This document shows positions 39,801-51,487 of a DNA stretch of 64,000 bases, in pieces. The DNA is from Pelagerythrobacter marinus (GTDB lineage: Bacteria; Pseudomonadota; Alphaproteobacteria; Sphingomonadales; Sphingomonadaceae): assembly GCF_009827515.1 (NCBI RefSeq), contig NZ_WTYO01000004.1, positions 124,001 to 188,000 of the forward strand, in the 5' to 3' direction. Within the stretch, counting starts at the first letter, position 1, and every line of letters begins with the position of its first letter. The notes below the pieces were generated by a model. That model saw nothing but the letters and a program-made list of their open reading frames with translations, made no database searches and was not told the origin of the DNA. The position numbers and the translations under genes were made by a program.

Positions 39801-40057
39801 GCACCTGCACCCCGGGCGAGCTGACGACGCTCGATCCGGCCAACCCGGATCAGTTCGAGAAGCACACGTTCAGCTGGCGGACGTATCACAACATCCGACT
39901 GAACTACGAGCTGCCGGGCAACGACTTCAATTTCTTCATTGGCGTCGATAACCTGTTCGACAAGCAGCCGCCCTTCGGGCAGCTGGGCACCGCCGGTGGC
40001 GACCCGTACGACACGTTCGGCCGCTACTACTACGCGGGCTTCACGCTCGATCTCTGA
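36893..40057 (+). CDS. TonB-dependent receptor (second), with EF-hand-like N-terminal loop
   Basis: 1054-residue outer-membrane transporter. Signal peptide about 1-34 (ending PAFAQ). Between it and the plug is a short insert with a 12-residue EF-hand-type loop, DADGNGVCDADE (43-54), with D43, D45, N47, D51 and E54 at the metal-binding places, plus C41. The plug starts IVVTGTRISRPTLSSPTPITS (about 65-85); barrel strands end with YYYAGFTLDL. As in the first receptor, several cysteines lie in loops. Ligand unknown. Its ATG follows a CAGGGGGA site. Confidence 0.92.
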   Translation: MKHSRLTGGKARLFAGAGVAALSLAAFATPAFAQDQAAADCVDADGNGVCDADEADNAVIESSAIVVTGTRISRPTLSSPTPITSVTPEELTNTGDISLGDALNDLPSLRSTFSQGNSTRFIGTAGLNLLDLRGLGTSRTLVLVNGKRHITASPGDYLVDINTIPVDLLERVDVVTGGNSAVYGSDAVAGVVNFILKRDFDGLSIKGQAGISERGDRATRFLSGVYGKNFADGRGNVSVAAEWAKTDPLYFNERDELTGAYSGRCQFNNVEGGPLYNGFDNEPVCGIRNRSVSDGGTIGGLGDGDALIFTPDGDLVIDNGGYIGPFTGNVIGGNGSTLRNTGQLAAGLERYTLNLLARYDVSDAFRPFVEAKYVHIDAIQEGQPSFFVGGPGFVGGPDMRCDNGFLSAQALGVLQGFGLCTDPATGTFPLSRFNVDFGGRGELHDRDTYRIVGGVEGTFNDDWNYEVSLNYGRLETEMRSLNNLLLFDIDGNPTGFNVAIDAVDDGTGNIVCRINVDADPTNDDPACVPINVFGYGAPSKEALEYVNTTAFRQEQAEQFVALASVSGDLSQVFELPGGPVAFALGAEYREEKAYSAFDDLTASGGTFLNAIQPFDPPKLTVKEAFGELSLPILANMPFAEELTISGAARVSDYNSATGTVWAYNIQGIYAPVPDIRFRAAYATSVRAPTQSDLYSPASQNFAFISDPCDQQNIGNNPNRADNCAAAGVPTTANAALVAACDGTSFPLALGDPFLNCTARTSSTSFTQGGNPTLTEEKGKSLTLGVVVEPRFIPGLNFTVDYYNIEIEDQIAVLGAQTIINNCYDAPQGIDNPYCATVQRDPTTGLFDPDVAVIAGGINFASRKTEGIDFDLAYRRTFDNGHRLSFRAIATHLLTLNFFEDPTSPVNPNRIKSELGDPDWAASANFNYDFGEFDITWSMRFLDSMYKSAYENSNPYTGICPSSGSTGSSGGTCTPGELTTLDPANPDQFEKHTFSWRTYHNIRLNYELPGNDFNFFIGVDNLFDKQPPFGQLGTAGGDPYDTFGRYYYAGFTLDL

Positions 40058-40096
40058 TCGGCCGTTGCACCGGGCCTCGGCCCGAACGGACAAGAG

Positions 40097-40126
40097 AAAG
40101 GGCCCCGGGAAACCGGGGCCCTTTTT
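40097..40126 (+). terminator. Terminator after the second TonB-dependent receptor
   Basis: AGGGCCCCGG-GAAA-CCGGGGCCCT, a 10-bp perfect stem with a GNRA loop, then TTTTT. It lies between converging genes (receptor on plus, clpB on minus), with a T-run of three on the other strand, and may stop both. Confidence 0.88.
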
Positions 40127-40183
40127 CGTTTGTCCGCGAAATGGCGGCGCCGGTGGCGGCGACGCGGCGCCCCGCCTCCGTCC

Positions 40184-42763
<2,580 letters not shown>

Positions 42764-42793
42764 CACGGATCCCTTGTCCTGAGTACCGGCTCG

Positions 42794-42821
42794 ATATGGT
42801 GTTGCCCGTTTGCAACACAAG
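42794..42821 (-). promoter_or_regulatory. RpoH (sigma-32) type promoter of clpB
   Basis: Minus strand reads CTTGTGT, a 13-base spacer and CACCATAT, close to the CTTGAAA / CCCCATNT heat-shock consensus; the -10 box ends 30 bases before the ATG. The spacer contains the dyad described at 42800-42817. Confidence 0.65.
42800..42817. promoter_or_regulatory. Dyad TGTTGC-N6-GCAACA within the clpB promoter
   Basis: Same arrangement of half-sites as before the two TonB-dependent receptors: TGTTGC, six bases, GCAACA. Here it overlaps the -35 box and the spacer and touches the -10 box of the clpB promoter, so a protein bound to it could block transcription. Confidence 0.5.
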
Positions 42822-42952
42822 CCCTCCCCGCACCAGCGCGGAAAGGTGTGTTACCCAGATATAGGACCGCCGGGGCGCGTGGCGAGGGAAAAGGCGAAAA
42901 TCTTGCCGCCCGCGGGCCGATGGCGCGCCGGGCCGGCGGCGGCGGCGCGCGC

Positions 42953-44455
42953 TCAGTCGCTGGCGACGCTCTCGATCCCCGGGACCAGGAGGCTGCGCCC
43001 ACCGCCGAAATCCTGCCGCACGACGACGAGGCCCAACCGCTCCATGTGTTCGAGCAGGCGGCGAATGCGGCCCGGCGAACGCGAGCCGTAGACCCGCGCC
43101 AGTTCCTCGTCCTCGGGCGCAGCCAGCCCCTCCGCCGCGGCGGCGGCGATCGCGAGATAGGGGGCGAGCACGTCGTCGGGCACGTTCTGCGCGAGCCCGA
43201 GGATGCGCGCGCGCATCTCCTCGTCGAGCCGGTCGAGCCCGGCGCTGGCAATGGCGAAACGGCGGCGGAAGGCAGTCATGTCCGGCAGGGGGCCGACCAG
43301 CCGCAGCTTGCGGCACCGCAGCAGGAAGCCCTGGTAGAGGGCGGAGGCGGATTGGAACGTCGCCCCGTCCTCGCGTGCCATCGCGGCAATCACGCCCTCA
43401 ATGTCTTCCGACGTGCCGCCCGCATCGGGCGCGGGCGCGCCGTCACCCTCCCCGCCCCGGGTGCCGGCACCTTCGCCGCTGCCTTCGCCGGCAGGGGACG
43501 CGCCCTGCTGCCCGGCCGCCGCCATCGCCTCCACCAGCTGTTCGGGCGCGGGGGCCGGGGGCGGCGGCGGCGGGGCGGGAACGGGCTTTGCCGCCTCGCT
43601 CGCGAGATCGCCGAGGAGGAGCGATTCCATCTCCTCCGGCGCGGCATCGGGCAATGGCATCAGCCCGTCCTTGCGCGCCGCGCTGCCCGACTTGACCGGG
43701 CCGATCTTCACCGCCAGCGGCCGGCGGCTGATCGCCGGGCCGAGGGCGAGGAAATGGCCGCGTTCCAGCTCGCGGATACGTTCGGCCTGGCGCCGCTCCA
43801 TCCCCAGCAGGTCCGCCGCGCGGACCATGTCGATGTCGAGGAACGTGCGGCCCATGAGGAAATTGGACGCCTCGGCCGCGACGTTCTTGGCCAGCTTTGC
43901 CAGGCGCTGGGTCGCGACGATCCCGGCCAGCCCGCGCTTGCGCCCGCGGCACATGAGGTTGGTCATCGCGCCCAGCGTCATCCGGCGGGTATCCTCGGCG
44001 ATCTCGCCCGCCACCGAGGGGGCGAACATCTGCGCCTCGTCCACCACCACCAGCGCCGGGTACCAGTGCTCGCGCGGGGCATCGAACAGCGCGGTCAGGA
44101 ACTGGGCGGCGCAGCGGATCTGCTGTTCGACCTCCAGCCCTTCGAGCGCGAGGACGACCGAGGCGCGGTGCGCGCGGATGCGGCGGGCGAGTGCCTCGAT
44201 CTCCGCCGGCGAATAGGCCGCGCCGTCGATCACGACATGGCCGAACGGCTCGGCCAGCGAGACGAAGTCCCCTTCCGGATCGATCACCACCTGCTGCACC
44301 ATCTGCGCGCTTTCTTCCAGCAGGCGGCGCAGCAGGTGCGACTTGCCGCTGCCCGAATTGCCCTGGACGAGCAGGCGCGTGGCGAGAAGCTCCTCGACGT
44401 CGAAGTCGACCGGCGCCCCGCCCGCATCATGGCCGATGGTGATCGTCGCTTTCAC
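42953..44455 (-). CDS. HerA-like ATP-binding protein
   Basis: 500 residues. The FtsK/HerA-type P-loop is QGNSGSGKSHLLRRLLEE (residues 31-48) and the Walker B is ALVVVDEAQMFAP. ATQRLAKLAKNV and MCRGRKRGLAGIV match the sensor and arginine segments of HerA-like translocases. Residues about 270-370 are a Pro/Ala/Gly linker; the C-terminal ~120 residues are helical, and may be a winged helix (GSRSPGRIRRLLEHMERLGLVVV). No nurA nuclease gene lies next to it, which the archaeal HerA-NurA pair would need. Role in DNA end processing is not shown. Confidence 0.82.
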   Translation of the reverse strand: MKATITIGHDAGGAPVDFDVEELLATRLLVQGNSGSGKSHLLRRLLEESAQMVQQVVIDPEGDFVSLAEPFGHVVIDGAAYSPAEIEALARRIRAHRASVVLALEGLEVEQQIRCAAQFLTALFDAPREHWYPALVVVDEAQMFAPSVAGEIAEDTRRMTLGAMTNLMCRGRKRGLAGIVATQRLAKLAKNVAAEASNFLMGRTFLDIDMVRAADLLGMERRQAERIRELERGHFLALGPAISRRPLAVKIGPVKSGSAARKDGLMPLPDAAPEEMESLLLGDLASEAAKPVPAPPPPPPAPAPEQLVEAMAAAGQQGASPAGEGSGEGAGTRGGEGDGAPAPDAGGTSEDIEGVIAAMAREDGATFQSASALYQGFLLRCRKLRLVGPLPDMTAFRRRFAIASAGLDRLDEEMRARILGLAQNVPDDVLAPYLAIAAAAAEGLAAPEDEELARVYGSRSPGRIRRLLEHMERLGLVVVRQDFGGGRSLLVPGIESVASD

Positions 44456-44662
44456 GCCCCCGGGGGTAGCGGGCCGAATCCCCGCGCCGGAAGGGGGCAG
44501 GCCGAGTTATCCCGAGGCAAGTTGCCGCCCCTTCCCCGGTCGCGCGCCCGGGCGGCAGGCACCGGTCCGCCCGGTCATGCAGTTGGCCGAAAAAACGTGT
44601 CGAATCGCGGGCCCGGGCCTAGGATCGCGCGATCTTTTTCGAATCGCTTCCGGGGGAAAGCC

Positions 44663-47587
44663 ATGAAATTCAAGCTCGCCACAGTCAGCCTCGCCGCGCT
44701 CGCGCTGGCCGCCGGCACCGCGGCCCAGGCCCGCACCGTCGCCGAACCGGCCGCCGCCGATCCCGCCGCCGCAGCCGCCGCCGTGATCGGGGAGCCGGCA
44801 CCGGTCGCCGAGCTGATCGAAAGCGTTTCGATCCCTTACGAGCAGTTCCAGCTCGACAACGGGCTGACCGTCCTGGTGCACGAGGACCGCAAGGCCCCCG
44901 TGGTCGGGGTCTCGGTGTGGTACGGTGTCGGCTCCAAGCACGAGCCGGAGGGCAAGACCGGCTTCGCCCACTTGTTCGAACACCTGATGTTCAACGGCAG
45001 CGAGAACGCGCCAGGGGATTTCTTCGAGCCGCTGCAGCAAGTCGGCGCGACCGATTTCAACGGCACGACCTGGTTCGACCGGACCAACTATTTCCAGACG
45101 GTGCCGACCGGCGCGCTCGACCTGGCGCTGATGCTGGAAAGCGACCGCATGGGCCATCTCCTGGGCGCGGTGACGCAGGAGAAGCTCGATAACCAGATCG
45201 GCGTGGTCCAGAACGAGAAGCGGCAGGGCGACAACCAGCCCTACGGCCTCGTCCAGTACGAGCAGCTGGAGAACCTCTACCCCTCCGGCCATCCCTACCA
45301 CCATTCCACGATCGGCTCGATGGAAGACCTGTCGAGCGCGACGCTGGAGGACGTGCGCAAATGGTTCCGCGACCACTACGGGCCGAACAACGCGATCCTG
45401 GTGCTGGCGGGCGACATCGACACCGCGACCGCGCGCGAGAAAGTGACGAAGTGGTTCGGCGCGATCCCCGCCGGCCCGGCGATCGAGCCGGTCGAGGCGC
45501 CGGTGCCGACCCTGGCCGAACCCAAGGCGAAGACGATCTACGATCGCATCGCCAGCCCGCGCCTCTACCGCACCTGGGCCGTGCCCGGCCTCGACAACCC
45601 CGACTACCTGCCGCTGAGCATGGGGGCGACGGTCCTGGGCGGCCTCGCCAGTTCGCGGCTCGACAACGTGCTGGTGCGCGAAAAGCAGCTGGCCGTGCGG
45701 GTCGTCGCGAGCGCGCAGATCTTCGCCCAGGCGGGCCAGTTCATGGTCTATGCCGACGCCCGCCCCGGGGTGGACCAGGACGAGCTGGCCGCCGCGCTGG
45801 ACGCGGAGATCGCCCGCTTCATCGCCGAAGGGCCGACCGCCGACGAGTTGCAGCGCGCGACCACGACCTATGCCGCCGGCGAGATCCGCGGGCTGGAGCA
45901 GGTCGGCGGGTTCAATGGCAAGGCGCCGACGCTGGCCCAGGGCCTGCTCTATTCGGGCAACCCGGCCGAATACCGCGAAGTGCTGCAGGCGGCCGCCGCG
46001 ATGACGCCCGAGCGCGTGCGCGAGGTGACGGCGCGCTGGCTCTCGCGGCCGGTCTTCGCGCTGACGGTGGAGCCGGGCGACCGGCAGGAAGGCGGCGAGC
46101 ATCGCGGCGGCTTCTTCACAGGGGCCGAGGCGGGCAGCGGCGGCCTGGCCGGCCCGGCGTTCTATTCCGGCCCCTTCGCCATGCAGGCCGCCGCCGCGGC
46201 GGCCGAGGCGGACCGGTCGAGCCTGCCCGAAGTGGGCGAGCTGAAGCCGCTCGACTTCCCCGATATCGAGCGCGCGACCCTGTCGAACGGGATGGAAGTC
46301 TTCTTCGCCCGCCGCGACGCGGTGCCGACCGTTTCCGTGCGGGTGAACTTCGACGCCGGCTATTCGGCTGATCCGAAGGACCGGCTGGGCACCCAGTCGC
46401 TGATGCTCTCGCTGATGGACGAAGGGACGCGGCGGCTCGATTCGACCGCGCTGGCGATCGCCAGGGAACGGCTCGGCGCCAGCCTCTATGCCTCGGCCGA
46501 TGCCGACACGACCTCGGTCGGGCTCGACGCGCTGGCCCCCAACCTCGCGCCCTCGCTGGAGCTGATGGCCGAATATATCCGCCACCCCGCCTTCGACCCG
46601 CAGGAGCTGGAGCGGGTTCGCGCCCGGCAGCTGACGCGGATCCAGAACGAGCTGAACAATCCCGGCGCGATCGCCCAGCGCGCGCTCGCCCCGATCCTGT
46701 TCGGCGAGCGCCATCCCTATGGCATCCCGCCCTCCGGCACCGGCCACGCCGAGGTGATCGAGACGCTCACCGTCGACGAGATCCGCGATTTCCACCGCAC
46801 CTGGCTGCGGCCCGACAAGGCGCGCGTCTTCGTCGTGGGCGACACCACGCTGGGCGAAGTCACCCGCCTGCTGGAGGCGAGCTTCGGCGACTGGCAGGCC
46901 CCGGCCGAACCCGCGCCGGAGAAGAACTTCGACGCGCCGATCCCGCAGCAGGAATCGCGCGTGATCCTGATCGACCGGCCCAATTCGCCGCAGTCGGTGA
47001 TCCTCGCCGGGCGCGTGCTCGAGCAGAAGGGGACCGACGACCTGGTCGTGCTGGGCGCCGCCAACGAGGTGTTCGGCGGCAGCTTCCTCAGCCGGATCAA
47101 CATGAACCTGCGCGAGACGAAAGGCTGGTCCTACGGCGTGCGCAGCCTGCTGCAGCAGCCGCTCGACCGGTCGAGCTTCCTGATCTACGCCCCGGTCCAG
47201 GCCGACCGCACGGCGGATTCGATCGCCGAGCTGCGCAAGGACCTGTCGGCCTATACCGACGACCAGGGCGTGACCGCGGCCGAGCTGACCCGCCTCGTCA
47301 ATGGCAACGTGCGCGAGCTGCCGGGCCGGTTCGAAACCTCGCGCGCGGTGCTGGGCGGCATGGTCAACATCGTGACCTACGGCCGGCCGGACGACTATTA
47401 CGAGACGCTGGCCGAGAAATACGCCGGCCTGACCGCGCCCCAGCTCGACGAGCAGGCCCGGGCGGCCTTCCTGGGCGAGGACCTGGTCTTCGTGGTCGTC
47501 GGCGACGCCTCGGTGGTCGAGCCCCAGCTCGAGGCGGTCGGCCTGCCGGTCGAGGTGCGCCGGGCCGAGACCGCCGAGGGCGAATGA
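44663..47587 (+). CDS. M16-family zinc metallopeptidase (two-domain, periplasmic)
   Basis: 974 residues. Signal peptide 1-23 (ending AAQA). The first M16 domain has the inverted zinc motif HLFEH (103-107, in GFAHLFEHLMFNG), with the distal Glu in the downstream QNEKRQGD segment; the second M16 domain (about 525-960) lacks HxxEH and is probably structural. Like PqqL or insulinase relatives, it probably degrades peptides in the periplasm. The ATG follows GGGGGAAAG. The protein has a low-complexity Ala-rich stretch just after the signal. Confidence 0.9.
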   Translation: MKFKLATVSLAALALAAGTAAQARTVAEPAAADPAAAAAAVIGEPAPVAELIESVSIPYEQFQLDNGLTVLVHEDRKAPVVGVSVWYGVGSKHEPEGKTGFAHLFEHLMFNGSENAPGDFFEPLQQVGATDFNGTTWFDRTNYFQTVPTGALDLALMLESDRMGHLLGAVTQEKLDNQIGVVQNEKRQGDNQPYGLVQYEQLENLYPSGHPYHHSTIGSMEDLSSATLEDVRKWFRDHYGPNNAILVLAGDIDTATAREKVTKWFGAIPAGPAIEPVEAPVPTLAEPKAKTIYDRIASPRLYRTWAVPGLDNPDYLPLSMGATVLGGLASSRLDNVLVREKQLAVRVVASAQIFAQAGQFMVYADARPGVDQDELAAALDAEIARFIAEGPTADELQRATTTYAAGEIRGLEQVGGFNGKAPTLAQGLLYSGNPAEYREVLQAAAAMTPERVREVTARWLSRPVFALTVEPGDRQEGGEHRGGFFTGAEAGSGGLAGPAFYSGPFAMQAAAAAAEADRSSLPEVGELKPLDFPDIERATLSNGMEVFFARRDAVPTVSVRVNFDAGYSADPKDRLGTQSLMLSLMDEGTRRLDSTALAIARERLGASLYASADADTTSVGLDALAPNLAPSLELMAEYIRHPAFDPQELERVRARQLTRIQNELNNPGAIAQRALAPILFGERHPYGIPPSGTGHAEVIETLTVDEIRDFHRTWLRPDKARVFVVGDTTLGEVTRLLEASFGDWQAPAEPAPEKNFDAPIPQQESRVILIDRPNSPQSVILAGRVLEQKGTDDLVVLGAANEVFGGSFLSRINMNLRETKGWSYGVRSLLQQPLDRSSFLIYAPVQADRTADSIAELRKDLSAYTDDQGVTAAELTRLVNGNVRELPGRFETSRAVLGGMVNIVTYGRPDDYYETLAEKYAGLTAPQLDEQARAAFLGEDLVFVVVGDASVVEPQLEAVGLPVEVRRAETAEGE

Positions 47588-47650
47588 CCTTGTTGACATT
47601 GATGTAAGCAGGGGCGATTGCTAGGTTCGATTTCAACCGAGGAGATGACA

Positions 47651-47956
47651 ATGTCTGTTGGCGGCACTTACGACTGCGTAACCAAGACCCCGATGGGGGA
47701 ACAGAAGAGCACGTTCACCGTGGTCCCGAGCGACGACGGCACGACCTTCACCGGCCAGAACGCCGGCACGCTCGGCTCGATGGACGTGAAGGACGGCAAG
47801 ATCGACGGCAACACGCTGACCTGGAAGATGGACATGACGGTGCCGATGCCGATGACGCTGGAAGGCAAGGCGACGGTCGAAGGCGACCAGCTGACCGGCA
47901 CCGTCAACGCCGGCGCGTTCGGCGCCATGCCGATGACCGGCCAGCGCACCGGCTGA
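47651..47956 (+). CDS. Small beta-rich protein, unknown function
   Basis: 101 residues, starting MSVGGTYDCVTKTPMGEQKST. Repeating short strands (TFTVVPSDDGTTFTGQNAGTLGS, TLTWKMDMTVPMPMTLEGKATVEG, QLTGTVNAGAFGAMPMTG) suggest a small beta-barrel or lipocalin-like fold. No signal peptide or membrane segment. GAGGAG lies 6 bases before the ATG and a terminator follows. I know similar sequences only as hypothetical proteins of sphingomonads. It follows the M16 gene after 63 bases. Confidence 0.78.
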   Translation: MSVGGTYDCVTKTPMGEQKSTFTVVPSDDGTTFTGQNAGTLGSMDVKDGKIDGNTLTWKMDMTVPMPMTLEGKATVEGDQLTGTVNAGAFGAMPMTGQRTG

Positions 47957-47978
47957 TCCGCACGATCACCGAAAACCG

Positions 47979-48012
47979 AAGGGCCGCCGGAGCGTTTCCG
48001 GCGGCCCTTTTT
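47979..48012 (+). terminator. Rho-independent terminator between the small beta-rich protein gene and gatB
   Basis: Stem GGGCCGCCGG pairing with CCGGCGGCCC, loop AGCGTTT, then TTTTT. It starts 23 bases after the stop codon, between two converging genes. Confidence 0.88.
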
Positions 48013-48068
48013 CGTTGCATCGGATTGCGTCGCGGGGCCGGCGCGGGGCCGGCGGGCCCCGGCTACCC

Positions 48069-49568
48069 TTACCCCAGCTTCGCCTTCAGCAGCTGGTTGA
48101 CGACCGCCGGATTGGCCTTGCCCTGCATGGCCTTCATCGTCTGGCCGACGAAGAAGCCGAAGAGCTTGTCCTTGCCGCCGCGGTATTCCTCCACCTTGTC
48201 GGCGTTCTTCGCCAGGATCTCGTCGATCGCGGCCTCGATCGCGCCGGTGTCGCTGACCTGCTTCAGGCCCTCGCTCTCCGCGATCTCGCCCGGTTCGCGG
48301 CCGGTCCTGAGGACGATTTCGAAGATCTCCTTCGCCTGTCCGCCCGAAATCTCGCCGCCGGCCTGCATGGCCAGGATCGCGGCCTGGGCCTCGGCCGTGG
48401 CATGGGCGGGGTTCGCCTCGTCGCCCAGCGCGTTCATCACCCCCGGCGCGACCGAAAGCGACCAGTTGGCAACCTGGGTCGCGACGTCCTTCTCCCCCTT
48501 TCCTATGCCCCGGGCGGTCGCCGCCAGCAGGGTTTCGAAACGGGCGAAGGTTTCCACCTCGGCCGTCAGTTCGCGCGCGTTGTAATCGCTGAGGCCGAGT
48601 TCCTCGACGTACCGGCGGCGCTTGGCATCGGGCAATTCGGGCAGCGAGGCCCGGCACTCGGCCAGGAAATCCTCGTCCAGCTCGAGCGGCAGGAGATCGG
48701 GATCGGGGAAATAGCGGTAATCGTGCGCGTCTTCCTTGCTGCGCATGGAGCGGGTCGTGCCGCTGTTCGGATCGAACAGCCGCGTTTCCTGCACCACCGT
48801 GCCGCCATCCTCGATCAGGTCCACCTGTCGGCGCGCCTCGTGCTCGATCGCCTGCATGACGAAGCGGACCGAGTTGACGTTCTTCGTCTCGGTCCGGGTG
48901 CCGAACTCCTCGCCCGGCTTGCGCACGCTGACGTTCACGTCGGCGCGCATCGATCCTTCTTCCATGTTCCCGTCGCACGACCCGACATAGCGCAGGATCG
49001 TGCGCAGCTTGCGAAGATAGGCGCCCGCTTCGGCCGGGCTGCGCATGTCGGGGCGGCTGACGATTTCCATCAGCGCCACGCCGCAGCGGTTGAGATCGAC
49101 GTAGGACATCGTCGGATGCTGGTCGTGCATCAGCTTGCCCGCATCCTGCTCGACATGGATACGCTCGATCCCGATCACCTTGTCTTCGCCGATACCGGCC
49201 TTCTCGTCCGCCTCGATCGTCAGCGAACCTTCGCCGACAAGCGGGTGGTAGAGCTGCGAGATCTGGTATCCCTGCGGCAGGTCGGCGTAGAAGTAGTTCT
49301 TGCGGTCGAACCGGCTCCATGCGTTGATCTGCGCCTCGATCGCCATGCCGGTGCGGACCGCCTGGCGGATGCATTCGCGGTTCGGCACCGGCAGCATCCC
49401 CGGCATTGCCGCGTCGATCAGGCTGACCTGCGTGTTCGGCTCCGCCCCGAAGGCGGTGGAGGAGCCGGAAAAGAGCTTGGCGTTGGAGGTCACCTGCGCG
49501 TGGACTTCGAGGCCGATCACGACCTCCCATTCGCCGGTTGCGCCCTGGATGCGATAAGTGCTCATCAT
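48069..49568 (-). CDS. gatB: Aspartyl/glutamyl-tRNA amidotransferase subunit B
   Basis: 499 residues, the tRNA-binding and kinase subunit of GatCAB, which makes Gln-tRNA-Gln and Asn-tRNA-Asn. Visible are [22 protein letters not shown] at the N-terminus, the catalytic-core segment [22 protein letters not shown], and the C-terminal YqeY-like helical domain ending [15 protein letters not shown]. The ATG at 49568 overlaps the stop of the small gene before it (ATGA). It should have GatA and GatC adjacent; here a small gene intervenes. Confidence 0.95.
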   Translation of the reverse strand: MMSTYRIQGATGEWEVVIGLEVHAQVTSNAKLFSGSSTAFGAEPNTQVSLIDAAMPGMLPVPNRECIRQAVRTGMAIEAQINAWSRFDRKNYFYADLPQGYQISQLYHPLVGEGSLTIEADEKAGIGEDKVIGIERIHVEQDAGKLMHDQHPTMSYVDLNRCGVALMEIVSRPDMRSPAEAGAYLRKLRTILRYVGSCDGNMEEGSMRADVNVSVRKPGEEFGTRTETKNVNSVRFVMQAIEHEARRQVDLIEDGGTVVQETRLFDPNSGTTRSMRSKEDAHDYRYFPDPDLLPLELDEDFLAECRASLPELPDAKRRRYVEELGLSDYNARELTAEVETFARFETLLAATARGIGKGEKDVATQVANWSLSVAPGVMNALGDEANPAHATAEAQAAILAMQAGGEISGGQAKEIFEIVLRTGREPGEIAESEGLKQVSDTGAIEAAIDEILAKNADKVEEYRGGKDKLFGFFVGQTMKAMQGKANPAVVNQLLKAKLG

Positions 49569-49900
49569 GTGATTCCGCGCATGTGGGCGGCGGTCGCCGC
49601 CATTTCCTCTTTCAGCATCTGCGTGGCGGGGCCTTCGACTTCCGCCTTTTCGCACACGTTGATAATGACTTCGGCATATTCGGGATACTTCCGCAGCTCG
49701 TAAGCTGCCGCCATCTTGGACGCGATGGAACTGTCCGCCCGGCCAAGGTGATCCATGATCTGGAAGAACCGCTGATACTGCTGGTGGCGCACCTCGCGCC
49801 GCTTGGCGAGGGCATATGTCACGGCCGACCAGGCCAGCGCGATCAGGGGCACAACCACGCCGCCCCATGCGATCCACTCGCCCGGGGTCGCCAGGTCCAT
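49565..49900 (-). CDS. Small membrane protein wedged between gatA and gatB, unknown function
   Basis: 111 residues: [12 protein letters not shown], one membrane helix (about 11-31), then a helical, charged cytoplasmic part ([39 protein letters not shown]) and an acidic segment with a single cysteine (C83). No known domain recognised. It begins 2 bases after the gatA stop (TGACGATG) and its stop overlaps the gatB start by 4 bases, so it is translationally coupled to both. This placement inside a normally compact amidotransferase operon is notable. Confidence 0.75.
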   Translation of the reverse strand: MDLATPGEWIAWGGVVVPLIALAWSAVTYALAKRREVRHQQYQRFFQIMDHLGRADSSIASKMAAAYELRKYPEYAEVIINVCEKAEVEGPATQMLKEEMAATAAHMRGIT

Positions 49901-49902
49901 CG

Positions 49903-51402
49903 TCACCACCACTTCTCCGGCTTCGCGGCGAAGCCCGCGCGCCGTTCGATCGCGAGGCCGGCGTTGAGCACGCCCTGTTCGTCGAACGGCTTGCCGACAA
50001 GCTGCAGGCCCAGCGGCAGGCCGTCGCGGTTGAGCATGGCGGGCACGCTCATCGCCGGCAGGCCGGCGAGGCTGGCGGGCACGGCGAAGACATCGTTCAG
50101 GTACATCGCCAGCGGATCGTCGGCCTTTTCGCCCAGCGGGAAGCTGGCGGTCGGCGTCGTCGGCGCCAGGATCACGTCGCATTCGGCCCAGGCCCGTTCG
50201 AAATCGCGCGCGATCAGCGTGCGGATCTTCTGCGCCTGGTTGTAATAAGCGTCGTAGAACCCGGCCGAGAGCACGTAAGTCCCGATCAGGATGCGCCGCT
50301 TCACCTCGTCGCCGAACCCTTCGGCACGGGTCGCGGCGTACATGTCCTGCAGGCCCGCGGCCTTGCCCGCTGCGTCTGCCGGCAGCTCGCGCAGTCCGTA
50401 CCGCACGCCGTCATAGCGGGCGAGGTTGCTGGAGGCTTCGGCCGGGGCGATGATGTAATAGGCGGGCAGCGCATACTTGGTGTGCGGCAGCGAGATATCG
50501 ACGATCTCCGCCCCGGCATCGCGCAGCCACTGCTTGCCGCGTTCCCAGCTGTCGAGGATTTCCGGGTCGGTCCCCTCCATCCGGTATTCGCGCGGGATGC
50601 CGACTTTCCTGCCGCGCAGATCGTCCGACAGGCCGGCTTCCCACGCGGGCACCGGCAGGTCGAGGCTGGTCGAATCCTTCGGGTCGAAACCCGCCATCGC
50701 GCCCAGCATGATCGCGCAATCGGCCACGTCGCGCGCCATCGGCCCGGCCTGGTCGAGGCTGGAGGCGAAGGCGACCACGCCCCAGCGGCTGCACCGGCCA
50801 TAAGTCGGCTTGATCCCGCAGATCCCGGTAAAGGCCGCCGGCTGGCGGATCGAGCCGCCGGTGTCGGTGCCGGTCGCCGCGGCCGCGATGCGGGCTGCGA
50901 CCGCGGCCGAGGAGCCGCCCGACGAGCCGCCCGGCGCGAGCGGGCTGTTCCCGCCGTCCTTGCGCCGCCAGGGGCTGACCACGTTGCCGAAATAGCTCGT
51001 TTCGTTGGACGAGCCCATCGCGAACTGGTCGAGGTTGAGCTTGCCCAGCATCCCCGCGCCGGCATTCCACAGGTTCTGCGACACCGTGCTTTCGTAGCGG
51101 GGGACGAAGCCTTCGAGGATGTGGCTCGCGGCGGTGGTCTGCACCCCCTCGGTCGCGAACAGGTCCTTCATCCCGATGGGCACGCCGGCCATCGGCCCCA
51201 GCTCGCGGCCCGCCGCGCGATCGGCATCGACCCGCTCGGCCGCTTCGATCGCCTTGTCCGGCGTGGCGACGATGAAGGCATTGAGCGCGCCCGCGCCCGC
51301 GACCGCCGCGTTGAAGGCTTCCGCCACTTCGCGGGCGGTGAAATCGCCGGCCGCGACCCCGTCGCGGATCGCCTTGACGCCGAGTTCGGTCAGTTCGGTC
51401 AT
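49903..51402 (-). CDS. gatA: Aspartyl/glutamyl-tRNA amidotransferase subunit A
   Basis: 499 residues of the amidase-signature family, the glutaminase subunit. The Ser-Ser-Lys triad is visible as GMKDLF (Lys), the Gly/Ser-rich loop [16 protein letters not shown] and [15 protein letters not shown] containing the nucleophile serine. It passes ammonia to GatB. The stop is 2 bases before the next start, while gatC ends 85 bases upstream. Confidence 0.95.
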   Translation of the reverse strand: MTELTELGVKAIRDGVAAGDFTAREVAEAFNAAVAGAGALNAFIVATPDKAIEAAERVDADRAAGRELGPMAGVPIGMKDLFATEGVQTTAASHILEGFVPRYESTVSQNLWNAGAGMLGKLNLDQFAMGSSNETSYFGNVVSPWRRKDGGNSPLAPGGSSGGSSAAVAARIAAAATGTDTGGSIRQPAAFTGICGIKPTYGRCSRWGVVAFASSLDQAGPMARDVADCAIMLGAMAGFDPKDSTSLDLPVPAWEAGLSDDLRGRKVGIPREYRMEGTDPEILDSWERGKQWLRDAGAEIVDISLPHTKYALPAYYIIAPAEASSNLARYDGVRYGLRELPADAAGKAAGLQDMYAATRAEGFGDEVKRRILIGTYVLSAGFYDAYYNQAQKIRTLIARDFERAWAECDVILAPTTPTASFPLGEKADDPLAMYLNDVFAVPASLAGLPAMSVPAMLNRDGLPLGLQLVGKPFDEQGVLNAGLAIERRAGFAAKPEKWW

Positions 51403-51487
51403 GATGCGTGGTCCTGGACTTGGCGGTTCCCGAAACGCTCGCGGTTGAACCGCGGCGCGGGACGATCGGGGGCAAGCGCCGGCATCG

